The position numbers and the translations under genes are program-made. A stretch of DNA of 64,000 nucleotides from an uncultured Phycicoccus sp. (lineage in GTDB: Bacteria > Actinomycetota > Actinomycetes > Actinomycetales > Dermatophilaceae), in NCBI RefSeq assembly GCF_947495705.1, contig NZ_CANLZR010000004.1, forward strand, positions 248,001 through 312,000, in the 5' to 3' direction. This document shows positions 1 through 13,323 of the stretch, piece after piece (positions within the stretch are counted from its first letter, which is position 1; every line of letters begins with the position of its first letter). The notes under the pieces are model-generated. The model was not told the DNA's origin. It did no database searches and worked only from the letters and a program-made list of their open reading frames with translations.

Positions 1-2219
<2,219 letters not shown>

Positions 2220-2271
2220 GGCTCCGGCCCGCACGCCCGTCCCACCGCACGACCACTGACGAAGGACCCCG

Positions 2272-4956
2272 ATGACCGAGCAGCCGCCCGTCGAGACCGA
2301 CCGCACGGAGCCGATCGACCTCAACGCCGAGATGCAGCGGTCGTACATCGAGTACGCGATGAGCGTCATCGTGAGCCGCGCGCTCCCCGACGTCCGCGAC
2401 GGCCTCAAGCCGGTGCACCGCCGCGTGCTCTACGCGATGTACGACGGCGGGTACCGCCCCGACCGCGGCTTCAACAAGTGCAGCCGCGTCGTCGGCGACG
2501 TCATGGGCCAGTACCACCCGCACGGCGACAGCGCCATCTACGACGCCCTCGTCCGGCTCGTCCAGGACTGGTCGCTGCGCTACCCGCTCGTCCAGGGCCA
2601 GGGCAACTTCGGCTCCCCCGGTGACGACCCGGCCGCCGCGCCGCGGTACACCGAGTGCCGCATGGCGCCGCTGTCGATGGAGATGGTCCGCGACATCGAG
2701 CAGGAGACCGTCGACTTCAAGCCGAACTACGACGGCAAGACCCTCGAGCCCGAGGTCCTGCCCAGCCGCTTCCCCAACCTCCTCGTCAACGGCAGCTCCG
2801 GCATCGCCGTCGGCATGGCCACCCAGATCCCGCCGCACAACCTGCGCGAGGTCGCGGCCGCCGCCGAATGGGTGCTGCGCCACCCCGACGCCTCCCGCGA
2901 GGAGATGCTCGACGCGGTGATGCGCGAGATCCCCGGCCCGGACTTCCCCACCGGTGCGCTCATCATGGGCCACCAGGGCATCGAGGACGCGTACCGCACC
3001 GGCCGCGGCTCGGTCATCATGCGGGCGGTCGTCGAGGTCGAGGAGATCCAGGGCCGGCAGTGCCTCGTCGTCACCGAGCTGCCGTACCAGGTCAACCCCG
3101 ACAGCCTCGCCCAGAAGATCGCCGAGCACGTCAAGGACGGCCGGCTCGGCGGCATCGCCGACATCCGCGACGAGACCTCGGGCCGCACCGGCCAGCGCCT
3201 CGTCATCGTGCTGCGCCGTGACGCCGTCGCGAAGGTCGTGCTCAACAACCTCTACAAGCACACCCAGCTGCAGACCTCGTTCGGCGCGAACATGCTCGCG
3301 CTCGTCGACGGGGTGCCGCGCACGCTGCCGATCGACGCGTTCATCCGGCACTGGGTCGACCACCAGATCGAGGTCATCCGCCGGCGCACCGAGTACCGGC
3401 TGCGCAAGGCGGAGGAGGAGATCCACATCCTCCGCGGCTACCTCAAGGCGCTCGACCTGCTCGACGAGGTCATCGCGCTCATCCGTCGCTCCCCCACCGT
3501 CGAGGAGGCCCGCGCCGGGCTCATCGCGCTGCTCGAGATCGACGAGATCCAGGCCAGCGCGATCCTCAACCTCCAGCTGCGCCGGCTCGCGGCCCTGGAG
3601 CGGCAGAAGATCATCGACGACCACGACAAGCTGCAGACCCAGATCGAGGACTTCACCGACATCCTCGCCCGCCCCCAGCGGCAGCGGGACATCGTCTCGG
3701 ACGAGCTCGGCGCGATCGTCGAGAAGTTCGGCGACGAGCGGCGGACGACGATCATGCCGGGCGACGGCGACATGTCGATGGAGGACCTCATCCCCGAGGA
3801 GGACGTCGTCGTCACGATCACCCGGGGCGGCTACGCCAAGCGCACCCGGGTCGACGCGTACCGCTCGCAGCGCCGTGGCGGCAAGGGCGTGCGGGGCGCG
3901 TCGCTGCGCGGCGAGGACATGGTGTCGCACTTCTTCACGACCACCTCGCACCACTGGCTGCTGTTCTTCACCAACCTCGGCCGGGTGTACCGGGCCAAGA
4001 CGTACGAGCTTCCGGACGCCGGGCGCGACTCCAAGGGCCAGCACGTCGCCAACGTCATGGCGTTCCAGCCCGGCGAGGAGATCGCCCAGGTGCTCGCCAT
4101 CCGCACGTACGCCGATGCGCCGTACCTCGTCCTCGCGACCCGCAACGGCCTCGTGAAGAAGACCCGGCTCGCCGAGTACGACAGCCCCCGCACCGGTGGC
4201 CTCATCGCGGTCAACCTCCGCGACGGGGACGAGCTGGTCGGGGTCGGGCTCGTGGAGTCCGACGACGACCTGCTGCTCGTCTCCCGCAAGGGGCAGTCGG
4301 TGCGCTTCCACGCCGACGACGCGACGCTGCGCCCGATGGGCCGGGCCACCTCCGGGGTCACCGGCATGAAGTTCAAGGACGCCGACTCGCTGCTGTCGAT
4401 GTCGGTGGTCACCGCCGGCACCGACCCCGACGTCTTCGTCGTCTTCGAGTCCGGGCTCGCGAAGCGCTCCAAGGTCCACGACTGGACGGTCAAGGGTCGG
4501 GCCATCTACGGCGTCGCCGTCGCGAAGCTGTCCGAGAAGGGCGGCGACCTGGTCGGCGCGCTGACCGTCGACGAGAACGACGAGGTGCTCGTCGTGTTCG
4601 AGCGCGGCAACATCGTCCGCTCGCGGGTCGACGAGGTGCGCCTCACCGGCCGCAACACGATGGGCGTCCAGTTCGCCAAGCCCGGCAAGAACGACGCGAT
4701 CGTCGCGGTCACCCGCAACCCCGAGAAGGAGGTCGAGGAGGCCGTGGAGGCCGCCGAGGCCGAGGCCGAGGCAGCGGGCGACGCGGACGCGTCGGCGCAG
4801 GTCACGGGTGAGGTCGTCGTGGGCGAGGTCGTCGAGCAGTCCGGTGACGAGTCGGTCACGAGCGCTGAGACCCCGGGGGCCGAAGTGGCCGACGTGACGC
4901 CGGATGCCGTACCGTCGGACGACGACGAGTCCGACGCCGCAGGAGGCCGTGAGTGA
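2272..4956 (+). CDS. gyrA: DNA gyrase subunit A
   Basis: This is the DNA breakage-reunion subunit of gyrase. The 894-aa product shows the N-terminal topoisomerase IIA core with catalytic Tyr126 in [12 protein letters not shown]. The quinolone-resistance-determining segment is [10 protein letters not shown], with Ser87 and Asp91 at the positions of E. coli Ser83 and Asp87, which is the sensitive-type residue pair. The GyrA box QRRGGKGV lies at the start of the C-terminal beta-pinwheel. The protein ends in a long acidic Glu/Asp/Ala-rich tail beyond the pinwheel, common in actinobacteria. ATG at 2272 follows a purine-rich GACGAAGGA. The stop overlaps the GTG start of the next gene (GTGA), which indicates translational coupling. 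Confidence 0.97.
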   Translation: MTEQPPVETDRTEPIDLNAEMQRSYIEYAMSVIVSRALPDVRDGLKPVHRRVLYAMYDGGYRPDRGFNKCSRVVGDVMGQYHPHGDSAIYDALVRLVQDWSLRYPLVQGQGNFGSPGDDPAAAPRYTECRMAPLSMEMVRDIEQETVDFKPNYDGKTLEPEVLPSRFPNLLVNGSSGIAVGMATQIPPHNLREVAAAAEWVLRHPDASREEMLDAVMREIPGPDFPTGALIMGHQGIEDAYRTGRGSVIMRAVVEVEEIQGRQCLVVTELPYQVNPDSLAQKIAEHVKDGRLGGIADIRDETSGRTGQRLVIVLRRDAVAKVVLNNLYKHTQLQTSFGANMLALVDGVPRTLPIDAFIRHWVDHQIEVIRRRTEYRLRKAEEEIHILRGYLKALDLLDEVIALIRRSPTVEEARAGLIALLEIDEIQASAILNLQLRRLAALERQKIIDDHDKLQTQIEDFTDILARPQRQRDIVSDELGAIVEKFGDERRTTIMPGDGDMSMEDLIPEEDVVVTITRGGYAKRTRVDAYRSQRRGGKGVRGASLRGEDMVSHFFTTTSHHWLLFFTNLGRVYRAKTYELPDAGRDSKGQHVANVMAFQPGEEIAQVLAIRTYADAPYLVLATRNGLVKKTRLAEYDSPRTGGLIAVNLRDGDELVGVGLVESDDDLLLVSRKGQSVRFHADDATLRPMGRATSGVTGMKFKDADSLLSMSVVTAGTDPDVFVVFESGLAKRSKVHDWTVKGRAIYGVAVAKLSEKGGDLVGALTVDENDEVLVVFERGNIVRSRVDEVRLTGRNTMGVQFAKPGKNDAIVAVTRNPEKEVEEAVEAAEAEAEAAGDADASAQVTGEVVVGEVVEQSGDESVTSAETPGAEVADVTPDAVPSDDDESDAAGGRE

Positions 4957-5606
4957 GCACCGCAGACCACGCGGGGCGCCCGGTGCGCTCCTCGACGCCT
5001 CCCCGGCGCAGCCCGTCGCAGGGCGCCGACTCCGGGCGTTCGGGATCCGGGTCCGGCCCTGGCCGCGAGGGCGGGACCGTCCGTCGTGAGGCTGCTCCGT
5101 CCGGCCCGGCGCCGGCCCGTGACGCCTCGCAGCGCACGGCGGCCCTGCCGGCCAAGGGCCCCGCGGCCGGGCCCGTCCAGGAGGGTCCGGGCGGCCCGGT
5201 GCAGCGCCCGGCCGGTGCCGCCGGCGCTCCCCGTCGCATCTCGGCCCGGCGTGTGCGCCTGACCGTCTCGCGGATCGACCCGTGGTCGGCGATGAAGATG
5301 TCGTTCCTGCTGTCGGTGGCCCTCGGCATCGCGCTCGTCGTCATGACGGTCGTGCTGTGGACCGTCCTCGACGCGATGGGCGTCTTCGACCAGGTCAACG
5401 GCGTCGTCGGGCAGGTCATCCAGGACGACGGGCAGACGTTCGACATCCTCGACTTCGTCGGCTTCACCCGCGTGGTGTCGCTGTCGATCGTCATCGGGGT
5501 CGTCGACGTCATCCTGTTCACCGCCATCGCGACGCTCGCGGCGTTCCTCTACAACGTCTCGAGCGCCCTCGTCGGCGGTGTCAGCCTCACCCTCACCGAC
5601 GACTGA
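4953..5606 (+). CDS. DUF3566 membrane protein
   Basis: The 217-aa protein is of unknown biochemical role and is conserved directly after gyrA in actinobacteria. The first ~95 residues are a disordered Pro/Gly/Ser/Ala-rich tail. The conserved DUF3566 domain starts near [23 protein letters not shown] and contains two predicted transmembrane helices (about residues 112-134 and 172-200). The GTG start overlaps the gyrA stop codon. A GC-rich hairpin follows the stop and probably ends the gyrB-gyrA-DUF3566 transcript. Function is not inferred beyond membrane location. Confidence 0.9.
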   Translation: MSTADHAGRPVRSSTPPRRSPSQGADSGRSGSGSGPGREGGTVRREAAPSGPAPARDASQRTAALPAKGPAAGPVQEGPGGPVQRPAGAAGAPRRISARRVRLTVSRIDPWSAMKMSFLLSVALGIALVVMTVVLWTVLDAMGVFDQVNGVVGQVIQDDGQTFDILDFVGFTRVVSLSIVIGVVDVILFTAIATLAAFLYNVSSALVGGVSLTLTDD

Positions 5607-5641
5607 CCCGCGGCGCTCGCCCGTTTTGGGCGAGGTGGGTC
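5605..5641 (+). terminator. hairpin after DUF3566 gene
   Basis: The inner stem CTCGCCC-GTTTT-GGGCGAG (5616-5634) is perfect, and an outer GACCC/GGGTC pair flanks it. It sits directly after the DUF3566 stop and before tRNA-Ile. There is no long T tract, as is common in high-GC actinobacteria. Confidence 0.55.
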
Positions 5642-5701
5642 GGGTGAGGTAATCTCGTGCACCGCGCCCTCCTCGACGGGGGGCGCCGCCGGTCGGCGAA
5701 C

Positions 5702-5778
5702 GGGCCTATAGCTCAGACGGTTAGAGCGCTTCCCTGATAAGGAAGAGGCCACAGGTTCAAGTCCTGTTAGGCCCACCA
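5702..5778 (+). tRNA. tRNA-Ile(GAT)
   Basis: The 77-nt gene has acceptor arms GGGCCTA/TAGGCCC, discriminator A and an encoded CCA. The anticodon stem CTTCC/GGAAG closes the loop CTGATAA, giving anticodon GAT. The T-arm contains GGTTCAAGTCC. It lies between the gyrase operon and tRNA-Ala, the normal actinobacterial arrangement. Confidence 0.95.
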
Positions 5779-5811
5779 CCGACCCCTTCCCCCTCCAGGT
5801 AGGTGTTGTTC

Positions 5812-5934
5812 GTGAAGAAGCTCCTCGTCCTCCTCGCGTCGGCTGTCGGCGCGCTCGCGATCACGAAGCAGATCAAGGACAAGCAGGCCGAGAACCGGCT
5901 CTGGGCCGAGGCCACCGACTCGCCCCGCAGCTGA
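5812..5934 (+). CDS. DLW-39 family small protein
   Basis: This is a 40-aa ORF between tRNA-Ile and tRNA-Ala, starting with GTG at 5812 behind AGGTAGG. It has a short hydrophobic N-terminus (KKLLVLLASAVGALAI) followed by a charged amphipathic stretch (TKQIKDKQAENRLWAEATD). The NRLWAEATD end matches the DLW-39 family of about 39-aa proteins found at this spot in actinobacteria. It is probably membrane associated. The molecular role is unknown. Confidence 0.8.
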   Translation: MKKLLVLLASAVGALAITKQIKDKQAENRLWAEATDSPRS

Positions 5935-5982
5935 TCCACCTGGTGCTGTGCGCCCGCGGGCAGCCGCGGGCCGGCGCACCCA

Positions 5983-6055
5983 GGGGCCATGGCGCAATTG
6001 GTAGCGCACCTGCTTTGCAAGCAGGGGGTTAGGGGTTCGAGTCCCCTTGGCTCCA
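5983..6055 (+). tRNA. tRNA-Ala(TGC), island integration site
   Basis: The 73-nt gene has acceptor arms GGGGCCA/TGGCTCC and discriminator A, with no encoded CCA (the next bases are CCG). The anticodon stem CCTGC/GCAGG with loop TTTGCAA gives TGC. The copy is intact. Its anticodon-loop and 3'-arm sequence is repeated, in diverged form, at 25048, so this is the left junction of an integrated element whose insertion preserved the tRNA. Confidence 0.95.
6014..6032 (+). repeat. attL core in tRNA-Ala
   Basis: TTTGCAAGCAGGGGGTTAG begins in the anticodon loop. A direct copy with one mismatch lies at 25048-25066. Actinobacterial tyrosine integrases typically recombine in tRNA anticodon or T loops. The two copies bracket a segment of lower GC with phage/ICE-type integrase sequence. 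Confidence 0.75.
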
Positions 6056-6061
6056 CCGCAG

Positions 6062-6100
6062 GTCAGAGGCCCTTTCCGCTCGTCGGGAGCGGCCTCTGAC
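6062..6100 (+). terminator. hairpin after tRNA-Ala
   Basis: The outer arms GTCAGAGG/CCTCTGAC and inner arms CCGCTC/GAGCGG form a long imperfect hairpin with a small bulge, 6 bp after the tRNA. It is a likely terminator for the tRNA transcript, just inside the island. Confidence 0.5.
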
Positions 6101-6106
6101 GCGTCT

Positions 6107-6130
6107 GTACCCCAGAGAAGTACTGCAGTG
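6107..6130. repeat. left subterminal repeat of the island
   Basis: This 24-bp segment begins GTACCCCAGA, contains a second GTAC and ends GCAGTG. It matches 24942-24965 near the right end in the same orientation at 21 of 24 positions. It could be an integrase or excisionase arm site, or a shared operator. Confidence 0.5.
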
Positions 6131-6403
6131 GGTCACGTACCGAGCCGGGAATGGAGCGCGCCGGCCTGAAGGCATCACCGGTCCATCCCCTTCTCCGGCG
6201 GGGTGGCAGCGGGAGCCAACCTTGCCTGGTCCCTGACCCAGCCTGGTCGAGGCGGGCATACGATCGCAAACGGGGGTCTCCACAGCTGCTTGACGGCACC
6301 GTCCCGCTGTATCAATCGCCGGAGGAGATGACGGGGCCGACGACTTGTGTGCAGAACTGCATGAAGTTGAGGCCCACCAGCGCCGATGCCGTAACCTCGG
6401 TCA

Positions 6404-7660
6404 ATGTCGAAGCCAAACAGTGGCGCTCAAGAACCGGACGGCCGAGTTGGGTGGCGACTGGGCTGGCTGCTGGCGCTCATTGCCATCCTTACTCTGGTCG
6501 TGGGCGCAATCTTCTTCTTGCTCTTCGCGGCTTTAGTATCGGGGCCCAAGTGGGAGATTCTGCGGGACCCCAGACTGGTCCAGCTCTCTTCGGCCGAGCT
6601 GTACGACGTGACCCGGTCCACCTTGGCGGCGACGGGTCTCGTTGGCGCCGGCGTTGCTGGTGGCCTGGCCTTCCGGAGGCAAAGGACCAAGGAACTCGAG
6701 CATGTCCTAGCGGTCGCGCAGCATCGGCTCGGCAGCGACGAGAACGAGCGTTCCAAAGCGAGCGCACTCAGGCAGAGATTTGCGGACGCTGTCGACCACC
6801 TGGGTAGACCTGAGGCGGCCGTTCGCATTGCGGGCGTCTACGCCTTGGGACAGACGGCGGACGATTGGCTCGTGGCGGGCTCCCAACCCGGTGCCCAATC
6901 GTGCGTGGATGTCCTCTGTGCGTACTTGCGGATGCCTGAACACTCGCTCTCGGACGGATCCGTCGATCCAGCCGACGTCGAGGTTCGGGAAGCGGTGGCG
7001 CTTACCTTGGCTCGGCGCCTCAGCGCAAAGGCTAAGCACTCGTGGTCGCCACTTCACTACGATCTCAACGGGGCGGTGTTCACCTCGGGCCGATTTCTCT
7101 TCGAGGAGTCGAAATTCACAGGGTCCTTCACCATGACGGGCGCCCGGGTGCAGGGAAGCGCGCAGTTGATCTTCAGGAAGTGTCGCTTCGAGGGAGGGAC
7201 GCACTTTGGCGAATTGACCGTCGGCAAGTCCGGCTTCGTTTGGTTCGAAAACGTCGAGTTCGTGGGCAGGGGAGGATTTAGGCAGCTACGGGTGGACGGA
7301 GGGAGCTTTGGGATAGTGAACAGTCACTTTGCACCTGGATCGGCAGCGCGGTTCACCCGCATGCGACTGAAGTCCGGCGTAGCCCGCTTCACGGGCACCC
7401 GCTTTGAGTCCCGCGTTACCGATTTCACGCATCTACAGTTGGATGGCGGTTGGTTGACGTTTAGGGAGGCGACTGTCCTAGCGGGAACTCTGAATCTCGA
7501 TGACGCGGAGCGCCTCGCAGACCGAGAAGTCGCCAACTTCGAGCGCTTCCACTGCACCCCACAGGTGACCGTGCGTGGGAATCAAACTCTTTTGAAGGAG
7601 CGGGCCCCGGTGCCCAACCGACTTTCATTCGAGCCCCGGTGGATCTGGCGTCCTATGTAG
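6404..7660 (+). CDS. membrane-anchored pentapeptide-repeat-like protein
   Basis: The 418-aa protein has two N-terminal hydrophobic segments (about residues 17-46 and 72-90), the second followed by a basic FRRQRTKE stretch. A helical domain contains RFADAVDHLGRPEAAVRIAGVYALGQTADDW, cut here only by its own length. This is the signature that precedes pentapeptide repeats in many actinobacterial membrane proteins (about residues 127-160). The C-terminal half is built of short beta-helix-like repeats rich in F, G, R and S (FxxxxFxG pattern) rather than perfect A(D/N)LxX units. It sits at the left end of the island, facing a DUF2971 gene. The ATG at 6404 has no strong ribosome-binding sequence. 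Function is unknown; a surface-facing or cytosolic sensor tethered to the membrane is possible. Its codon use is clearly less GC-biased than the core genes. Confidence 0.75.
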   Translation: MSKPNSGAQEPDGRVGWRLGWLLALIAILTLVVGAIFFLLFAALVSGPKWEILRDPRLVQLSSAELYDVTRSTLAATGLVGAGVAGGLAFRRQRTKELEHVLAVAQHRLGSDENERSKASALRQRFADAVDHLGRPEAAVRIAGVYALGQTADDWLVAGSQPGAQSCVDVLCAYLRMPEHSLSDGSVDPADVEVREAVALTLARRLSAKAKHSWSPLHYDLNGAVFTSGRFLFEESKFTGSFTMTGARVQGSAQLIFRKCRFEGGTHFGELTVGKSGFVWFENVEFVGRGGFRQLRVDGGSFGIVNSHFAPGSAARFTRMRLKSGVARFTGTRFESRVTDFTHLQLDGGWLTFREATVLAGTLNLDDAERLADREVANFERFHCTPQVTVRGNQTLLKERAPVPNRLSFEPRWIWRPM

Positions 7661-7738
7661 TCTTAGAAACTGGACTCGTGTCGAACTATTCTCACGCACA
7701 GAATATGGCTTCGCATTAGGCAATGAACGGCGATTTTC

Positions 7739-8608
7739 TCAGCTAGGGCGGCCCTCGAAAGCCTGAAGATTAGGAAGTCCGTCGGTCCATCTGCACAGGA
7801 ACATCTCTGGAGCAGCAGTACCCATCTCAGATCGTATTCCGCTCGCAACCAGCTGAGGGGAGGCATGTGCGTCACCAAAGACCACGCCTCTGAGGCATGC
7901 GCCGATGGGGAAGGACAGGGGTTTGTCCATCTCGATCTCTGAAAGGCTAAGGTCGATAGTGGCTAGACGAACCTCCATCTCGTCTGACCAGTCGGTGTTC
8001 TTGAGCATGTGTAGATCTGAGATGGTATAACGCTGGTCAAGAAAGTTCTCGAGCGCGTCATCCAACGCTGACTGATCTGCGAAGCTCCCAGCGAGTCCAA
8101 TGGTTATAGGCACGTCCGCGTAACGGACCCGCCCCCAAGTCGTGTAGCGGCCAAGGCGAGCAGGCATGTTTCTCACGGCCTCCATGAGCGCCGCCGTCTC
8201 GAGCACTAAGCAGACTCCACGGTGAGAATCGGCGTAGTGGGCCCACATCGCCGCCCTGGCCCATCCGCGATGGAAGAGAAATCGCTCGGACTCTTCGGTA
8301 GTGGGGCGTCGGTCTTCTGTGAGCGAAAGCAACCTGGCGGAACGGCGCAGGACACTATCGACATGGAGCATGAGTGCCTCTGTGTGGTATGACCCTGAAG
8401 CACGCAGTTCACCCCGCGGCACCCATTGCCTAGCCTCTCGTGGATCGTTCATCTGCGACCAGGCGTTCATTCGCAGAGCGCGGCTCTGAATGGTATGGAG
8501 GAGCCCGTCTGGCGCTAGGTATCGGAACAGATACGCCGGTAGAGCCTCGTCATGCGGAGAATTCGCTGGCTCTCTTGGGTCGCTCAACCAGTCATAGAGG
8601 TTGCTCAT
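7739..8608 (-). CDS. DUF2971 family protein
   Basis: The product is about 289 aa from the ATG at 8608, or 297 aa from the in-frame GTG at 8632; neither start has an ideally spaced ribosome-binding site. Family hallmarks are LFRYLAPDGLLHTIQSRALRMNA near the N-terminus, the WSQMNDPRE motif, the central WAHYADSHRGVCLVLE motif and the later TDWSDEMEVRLA. DUF2971 proteins are found mostly in islands and defence neighbourhoods, and their biochemical role is not established. Here it lies convergent with the pentapeptide-like membrane gene. Base composition is among the lowest GC in the window, consistent with transfer. Confidence 0.8.
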   Translation of the reverse strand: MSNLYDWLSDPREPANSPHDEALPAYLFRYLAPDGLLHTIQSRALRMNAWSQMNDPREARQWVPRGELRASGSYHTEALMLHVDSVLRRSARLLSLTEDRRPTTEESERFLFHRGWARAAMWAHYADSHRGVCLVLETAALMEAVRNMPARLGRYTTWGRVRYADVPITIGLAGSFADQSALDDALENFLDQRYTISDLHMLKNTDWSDEMEVRLATIDLSLSEIEMDKPLSFPIGACLRGVVFGDAHASPQLVASGIRSEMGTAAPEMFLCRWTDGLPNLQAFEGRPS

Positions 8609-8860
8609 ACTCCAAGATACTGAGGAGCACACTGATCCACCTACGGCCCATCATCGATGCGGCAGGGCATCTGTGCTTCTCCCGCCACTCGAGCGCAGAC
8701 GGCACCTCTCCATCAAACGGCTCCCTGCCCGAACCTATTCGGTAGCCGAGAAGTCGACCGCTGACCTCCGGCCCAGTTCAAAGCAGCGCAGGGTCGTACG
8801 ACCAGCAACTTGGAGTGGGGGCGAATCGCGTCGGGACCGACGGGGGGAGGTGACTTGCGC

Positions 8861-9844
8861 TCAAGTCGCCAACTCCTGACCGAGGCTCTTCAGTGCCTCT
8901 CGGGTCGACGTCGACGAGACCTGTGAGTAGATCTCCATCGTGAGCGCGATGCGGCTGTGCCTGAGTACGGCGATGGCCACCCGCGGGTGGACATCGAGTG
9001 CGACGAGGAGGCTCGCGCAAGTCCGCCAAGTTGAGTGAATGGGGACGACCAACACGCCGGCCTCGGCGGCCCTGAGCTTGAAGTCGCGGTGGAAATTGCG
9101 TGGGTCCACCGGATCGCCGAGCCGGCTCGTGAAGACCAAGCCGCAGTCGCCCCACATGTCGCCGGCCGCGAGCTGCCGCCTAGCCTCCTCGACACGATGC
9201 CGCTCGAGTGCGCTGACCGCGATCTCCGGCAGCGGTAGCGGCGCATCCGAGGACGGGGTCTTCGTGTGGCGCCGGAGCAGCGAGTGGTCGACCCGCTGAA
9301 CCTGCCACGCGATGAGCGCCTCGCCCTGCTCGAGGTCGACGTCCTCCCATGCCAACCCGAGCATCTCCCCGCGCCGCAGCCCGAGGGTGAGCAGCGGGAC
9401 GTACCCGGCGTACAACGGATCACCATCCGCGCGCGCCGACTCGAGGAACCGCCGCGCCTCGTCGACGGTCCACACCGGCATCTTCTTCGACCGCGGCATG
9501 GATACGCGTACCAGCGCGGCAACGTTGCGGAAGACGAGCCCTTCGCGCATCGCCTGGGTCAGCGCACCGCGCAGGACTCGCCACGCCTGGTGGACCGTCC
9601 AGTCCGACGCGACCTCATGGCAGTGCGCGCCGAGGGCACAGCACTGCGGCTCCGGCCGCGCGGCATCCTTGCCCTGGGAGCAGCACTGACACCGCACGCG
9701 CAGCCCGTTGACCCACACTTGGACGTCGCGGACCATCAGCTTGTCGAGCTTGCCGTCGCCGAGATCCGGGACGATATACAGCCGCGAGAACATCTCGTAG
9801 TTCGGGGTGGTGGCCGGCGACAGGTTCGGCCGCACCGTCTCCTA
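8861..9844 (-). pseudogene. truncated tyrosine integrase
   Basis: The 325-codon open segment encodes the core-binding and catalytic domains of a tyrosine recombinase. It has a Cys-rich insertion (CQCC...CCALGAHC) typical of actinobacterial ICE integrases. Visible catalytic positions are Arg in LGLRRGEMLGL, Lys in RRHTKTPSS, His in LRHSRIALTM and Tyr in EIYSQV. The box usually read as HDLRHTCASLL is here HSTWRTCASLL, so the Arg at His+3 is Trp. The N-terminal arm-binding domain is missing: upstream in the same frame is a TAG (9842-9844) directly preceded by a LURP-one-like fragment. I infer a deletion fusion and a non-functional enzyme. It lies inside the island, not beside either att site. 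Confidence 0.8.
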
Positions 9845-9968
9845 GCCGTTCACCTCGAAGACCCTGTTCCCGTTCGAGTCCTCGATCCAGAAGTCGTCTC
9901 CGATCGCGAAGATCTTCTCGCATCTGGAACGTGGGTCCGTCGAGTCCGTGGTGTCGCAGTCCCATCAC
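9845..9968 (-). pseudogene. LURP-one-related gene fragment
   Basis: In the minus strand an ATG at 9965 opens MGLRHHGLDGPTFQMR. After a shift of one base near 9918 the frame continues as EKIFAIGDDFWIEDSNGN and then RVFEVNG before TAG. This matches the start of LURP-one-related (tubby-like, YxjI-type) proteins, which begin with YQMREK followed by IGDDFWIE and then VNGKALR. Only about 45 codons remain, with a frameshift, and the text runs directly into integrase sequence. It marks a deletion or recombination junction. It is not a functional gene. Confidence 0.65.
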
Positions 9969-10353
9969 GCCTGTCCCTTCACCGACGAGCGCATGTCACG
10001 CGGCCTGCGCCACCATCGAGTAGTGCTCCTCGCGGGTGCAGCCGCGAGGCGCGAACTCCTCAGAGCGGGGCGCACCCAGGCATGAAGACCACAGCCCTGC
10101 AGTGGTGTTCACCTCCAGGGCCTCCGGCAATGTTGCTGCCCGGCTAGGTGAGTGTCCGCTGCAATGCTTTGGTGCCACACCCCTATGAATCGATCTGGAG
10201 ATGCGGAACCCGATTCTCAAGACCAAGGCGGTGTCCCCCGGACGCGCAGGCAGGAAGGTCGGCGTAGGAGGACCAGGAGGCGTGCCCATTGCGGGTCACG
10301 CGCGGTGAGGCGCAGCGACCCCTACTATTGGTCTGGGAGCAGAGAGGGGCGCC
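9969..10353. other. non-coding stretch with possible gene remnants
   Basis: No gene with recognisable conserved motifs is seen between the integrase/LURP remnants and the first gene of the Ycf46 operon. A minus-strand frame of 97 codons (9996-10289) ends in a plausible-looking C-terminus but has no family signature. I treat the stretch as decayed element sequence plus the upstream region of the 10354 gene. Confidence 0.35.
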
Positions 10354-10854
10354 ATGGCCGACCAATCCGCGGCCTCGTCAGCCTTGCTTCAGAGCCGCTC
10401 GTGGAGAACCCGGCACAGTGCTTGGCTGCTAGCCGTGATACTTGGCTTCGGGTTCGTCTCGTTCGTCGGCTTCTTGTACTGCGCGCTTCGGGTTCGGTCT
10501 AGGAAGTGGTGGTTCCGGGCAGGCGTCACCTTCGCTGTGACGGTGCCCGGCTGGCTTGTTGTGAGCGTGTTCGAGTCGACTGAAGAACAGCGCGGCGACA
10601 TGCTTCGAGTCGTTCCCGAGGACTACCTGATCATCCTCTGGATCGTGCTGACCGGATACGGACTAGTCGTGAACCGCGACTACCTCAGGTGGCGCGCGGC
10701 ACTGCAGGCAGGTCAGCACGGCAGTTCGCGTCCCGCTGCTCCCCAGGGTGCTGGATTGGCCCCGCCACCTGTCGGCCGGGTCGATGCACCGCCAGTTGGT
10801 CCGCCGCCTTCGACGCCACCGTTTGATCCGGGCGGCCGTGTCATCGACCTCTAG
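10354..10854 (+). CDS. island membrane protein A with GGRVIDL tail
   Basis: The 166-aa protein has three predicted transmembrane segments: SAWLLAVILGFGFVSFVGFL, a second around residues 58-73 and a third near YLIILWIVLTGYGLVV. The motif NRDYLRWRA follows, then a Pro/Gly-rich cytosolic tail ending PGGRVIDL. It is a clear paralogue of the protein at 13510-14403: both share the W-R-x-RHSAWLLA, SFVGF and LNRDYLRWRA-type motifs and the C-terminal tail. The ATG at 10354 is preceded by GAGAGGGGC. It opens the Ycf46-type operon, separated from the ATPase gene by 316 bp. I do not recognise a named family. Confidence 0.75.
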   Translation: MADQSAASSALLQSRSWRTRHSAWLLAVILGFGFVSFVGFLYCALRVRSRKWWFRAGVTFAVTVPGWLVVSVFESTEEQRGDMLRVVPEDYLIILWIVLTGYGLVVNRDYLRWRAALQAGQHGSSRPAAPQGAGLAPPPVGRVDAPPVGPPPSTPPFDPGGRVIDL

Positions 10855-11170
10855 TGTTGCGCCCGGTCCCCGGAACCAAACCGGGCATTGACTCGTCCTA
10901 CGGCGCCAAGGTCGGGTCGAGGGGGCAGGAGGTCGGCTGGATGCCGCACTCACCTGGCTGCGCGTGCAACGACGGGAATGTCGGCAGGTGCCATACAATG
11001 ACGCGAATTGGGCCTTGCACACGAATGCCCGGTGGGATGCGGATGCGCCGCGGAGCGGCCGAACTACACAAGCAGACGGACTTGGCCATGGGTGGGACGC
11101 GGAGCAGGCATCATGGGCGGTGCCCAGCCGGCAGTTCGCCGGACAGCCAGGTCGGTGGAGGAGATCCTTG
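10855..11170 (+). other. spacer between membrane protein A and ATPase genes
   Basis: A small hairpin (GCCCGGT...ACCGGGC, about 10861-10886) follows the first gene and may attenuate or terminate transcription. TACAAT at 10994-10999 resembles a -10 element, but I find no good -35 at the right distance. A strong GGAGGAG-type ribosome-binding sequence precedes the ATPase ATG. No gene is supported here, though the ATPase frame stays open upstream to 10964. Confidence 0.35.
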
Positions 11171-12870
<1,700 letters not shown>

Positions 12871-12871
<1 letters not shown>

Positions 12872-13323
12872 TGAGCGTCTCCATTGTCCTCGTCCCGCTG
12901 GCGATCGCAGCAGTCGCTTCGTGGCGGGCCTCGCGGTCCGAGACCGACCCTCAGGGTCGGACCTATTGCCAAGTCGGCACCCGCATGCGGGACATGACGT
13001 TGCTTGCGGCGGCACTCGCCGAAACCCGCGCGGCAGTCACCGCCGAGGGTGAGATGCTGGTGGCCGACTGGTCAGGTGTCCGAGCGGAGTTCTCGCGTGA
13101 TGCGAACGGCATTTGGCAGGCGAACTTCACAGGCGACGTTGACGAAGCAAGGGCCGTCGGCATCGTCAGCGCGATCGATCAGGCGTACGGCCTCCAGGTC
13201 CAGCGCGCGGTCGTCGAGAAGCTGAAGCGCCGCGCTCCAGGCGCAGGCATGTCGGTGGTTTCCGAACGTACTGAGGACGATGCGTCAATGACACTCATCC
13301 TCGAAGTGGGGGAACGCCCATGA
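12871..13323 (+). CDS. DUF1257 (Ycf35-like) protein with hydrophobic N-terminus
   Basis: The 150-aa protein matches DUF1257/Ycf35 in its core: TRMRDMTLLAAAL, the VADWSGVRAEF block, the region around AIDQAYGLQVQRAVVEKLKR and the final MTLILEV strand. Unlike most family members, which are soluble and begin directly with the domain, this one starts with MSVSIVLVPLAIAAVASWRA, a likely membrane segment. It overlaps the ATPase stop and the next start (ATGA), so it is translationally coupled. In cyanobacteria DUF1257, DUF2997 and Ycf46 genes also co-occur, which supports a functional unit. Biochemical function is unknown. Confidence 0.8.

Noticed and set aside
8861-9835. Functional integrase able to mobilise the island
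   Set aside because: The N-terminal domain is missing and the HxxR-box Arg is replaced by Trp, so activity is unlikely.
10964-11170. N-terminal extension of the Ycf46-type ATPase
   Set aside because: The frame is open, but the sequence is not family-like and a strong ribosome-binding site precedes ATG 11171.
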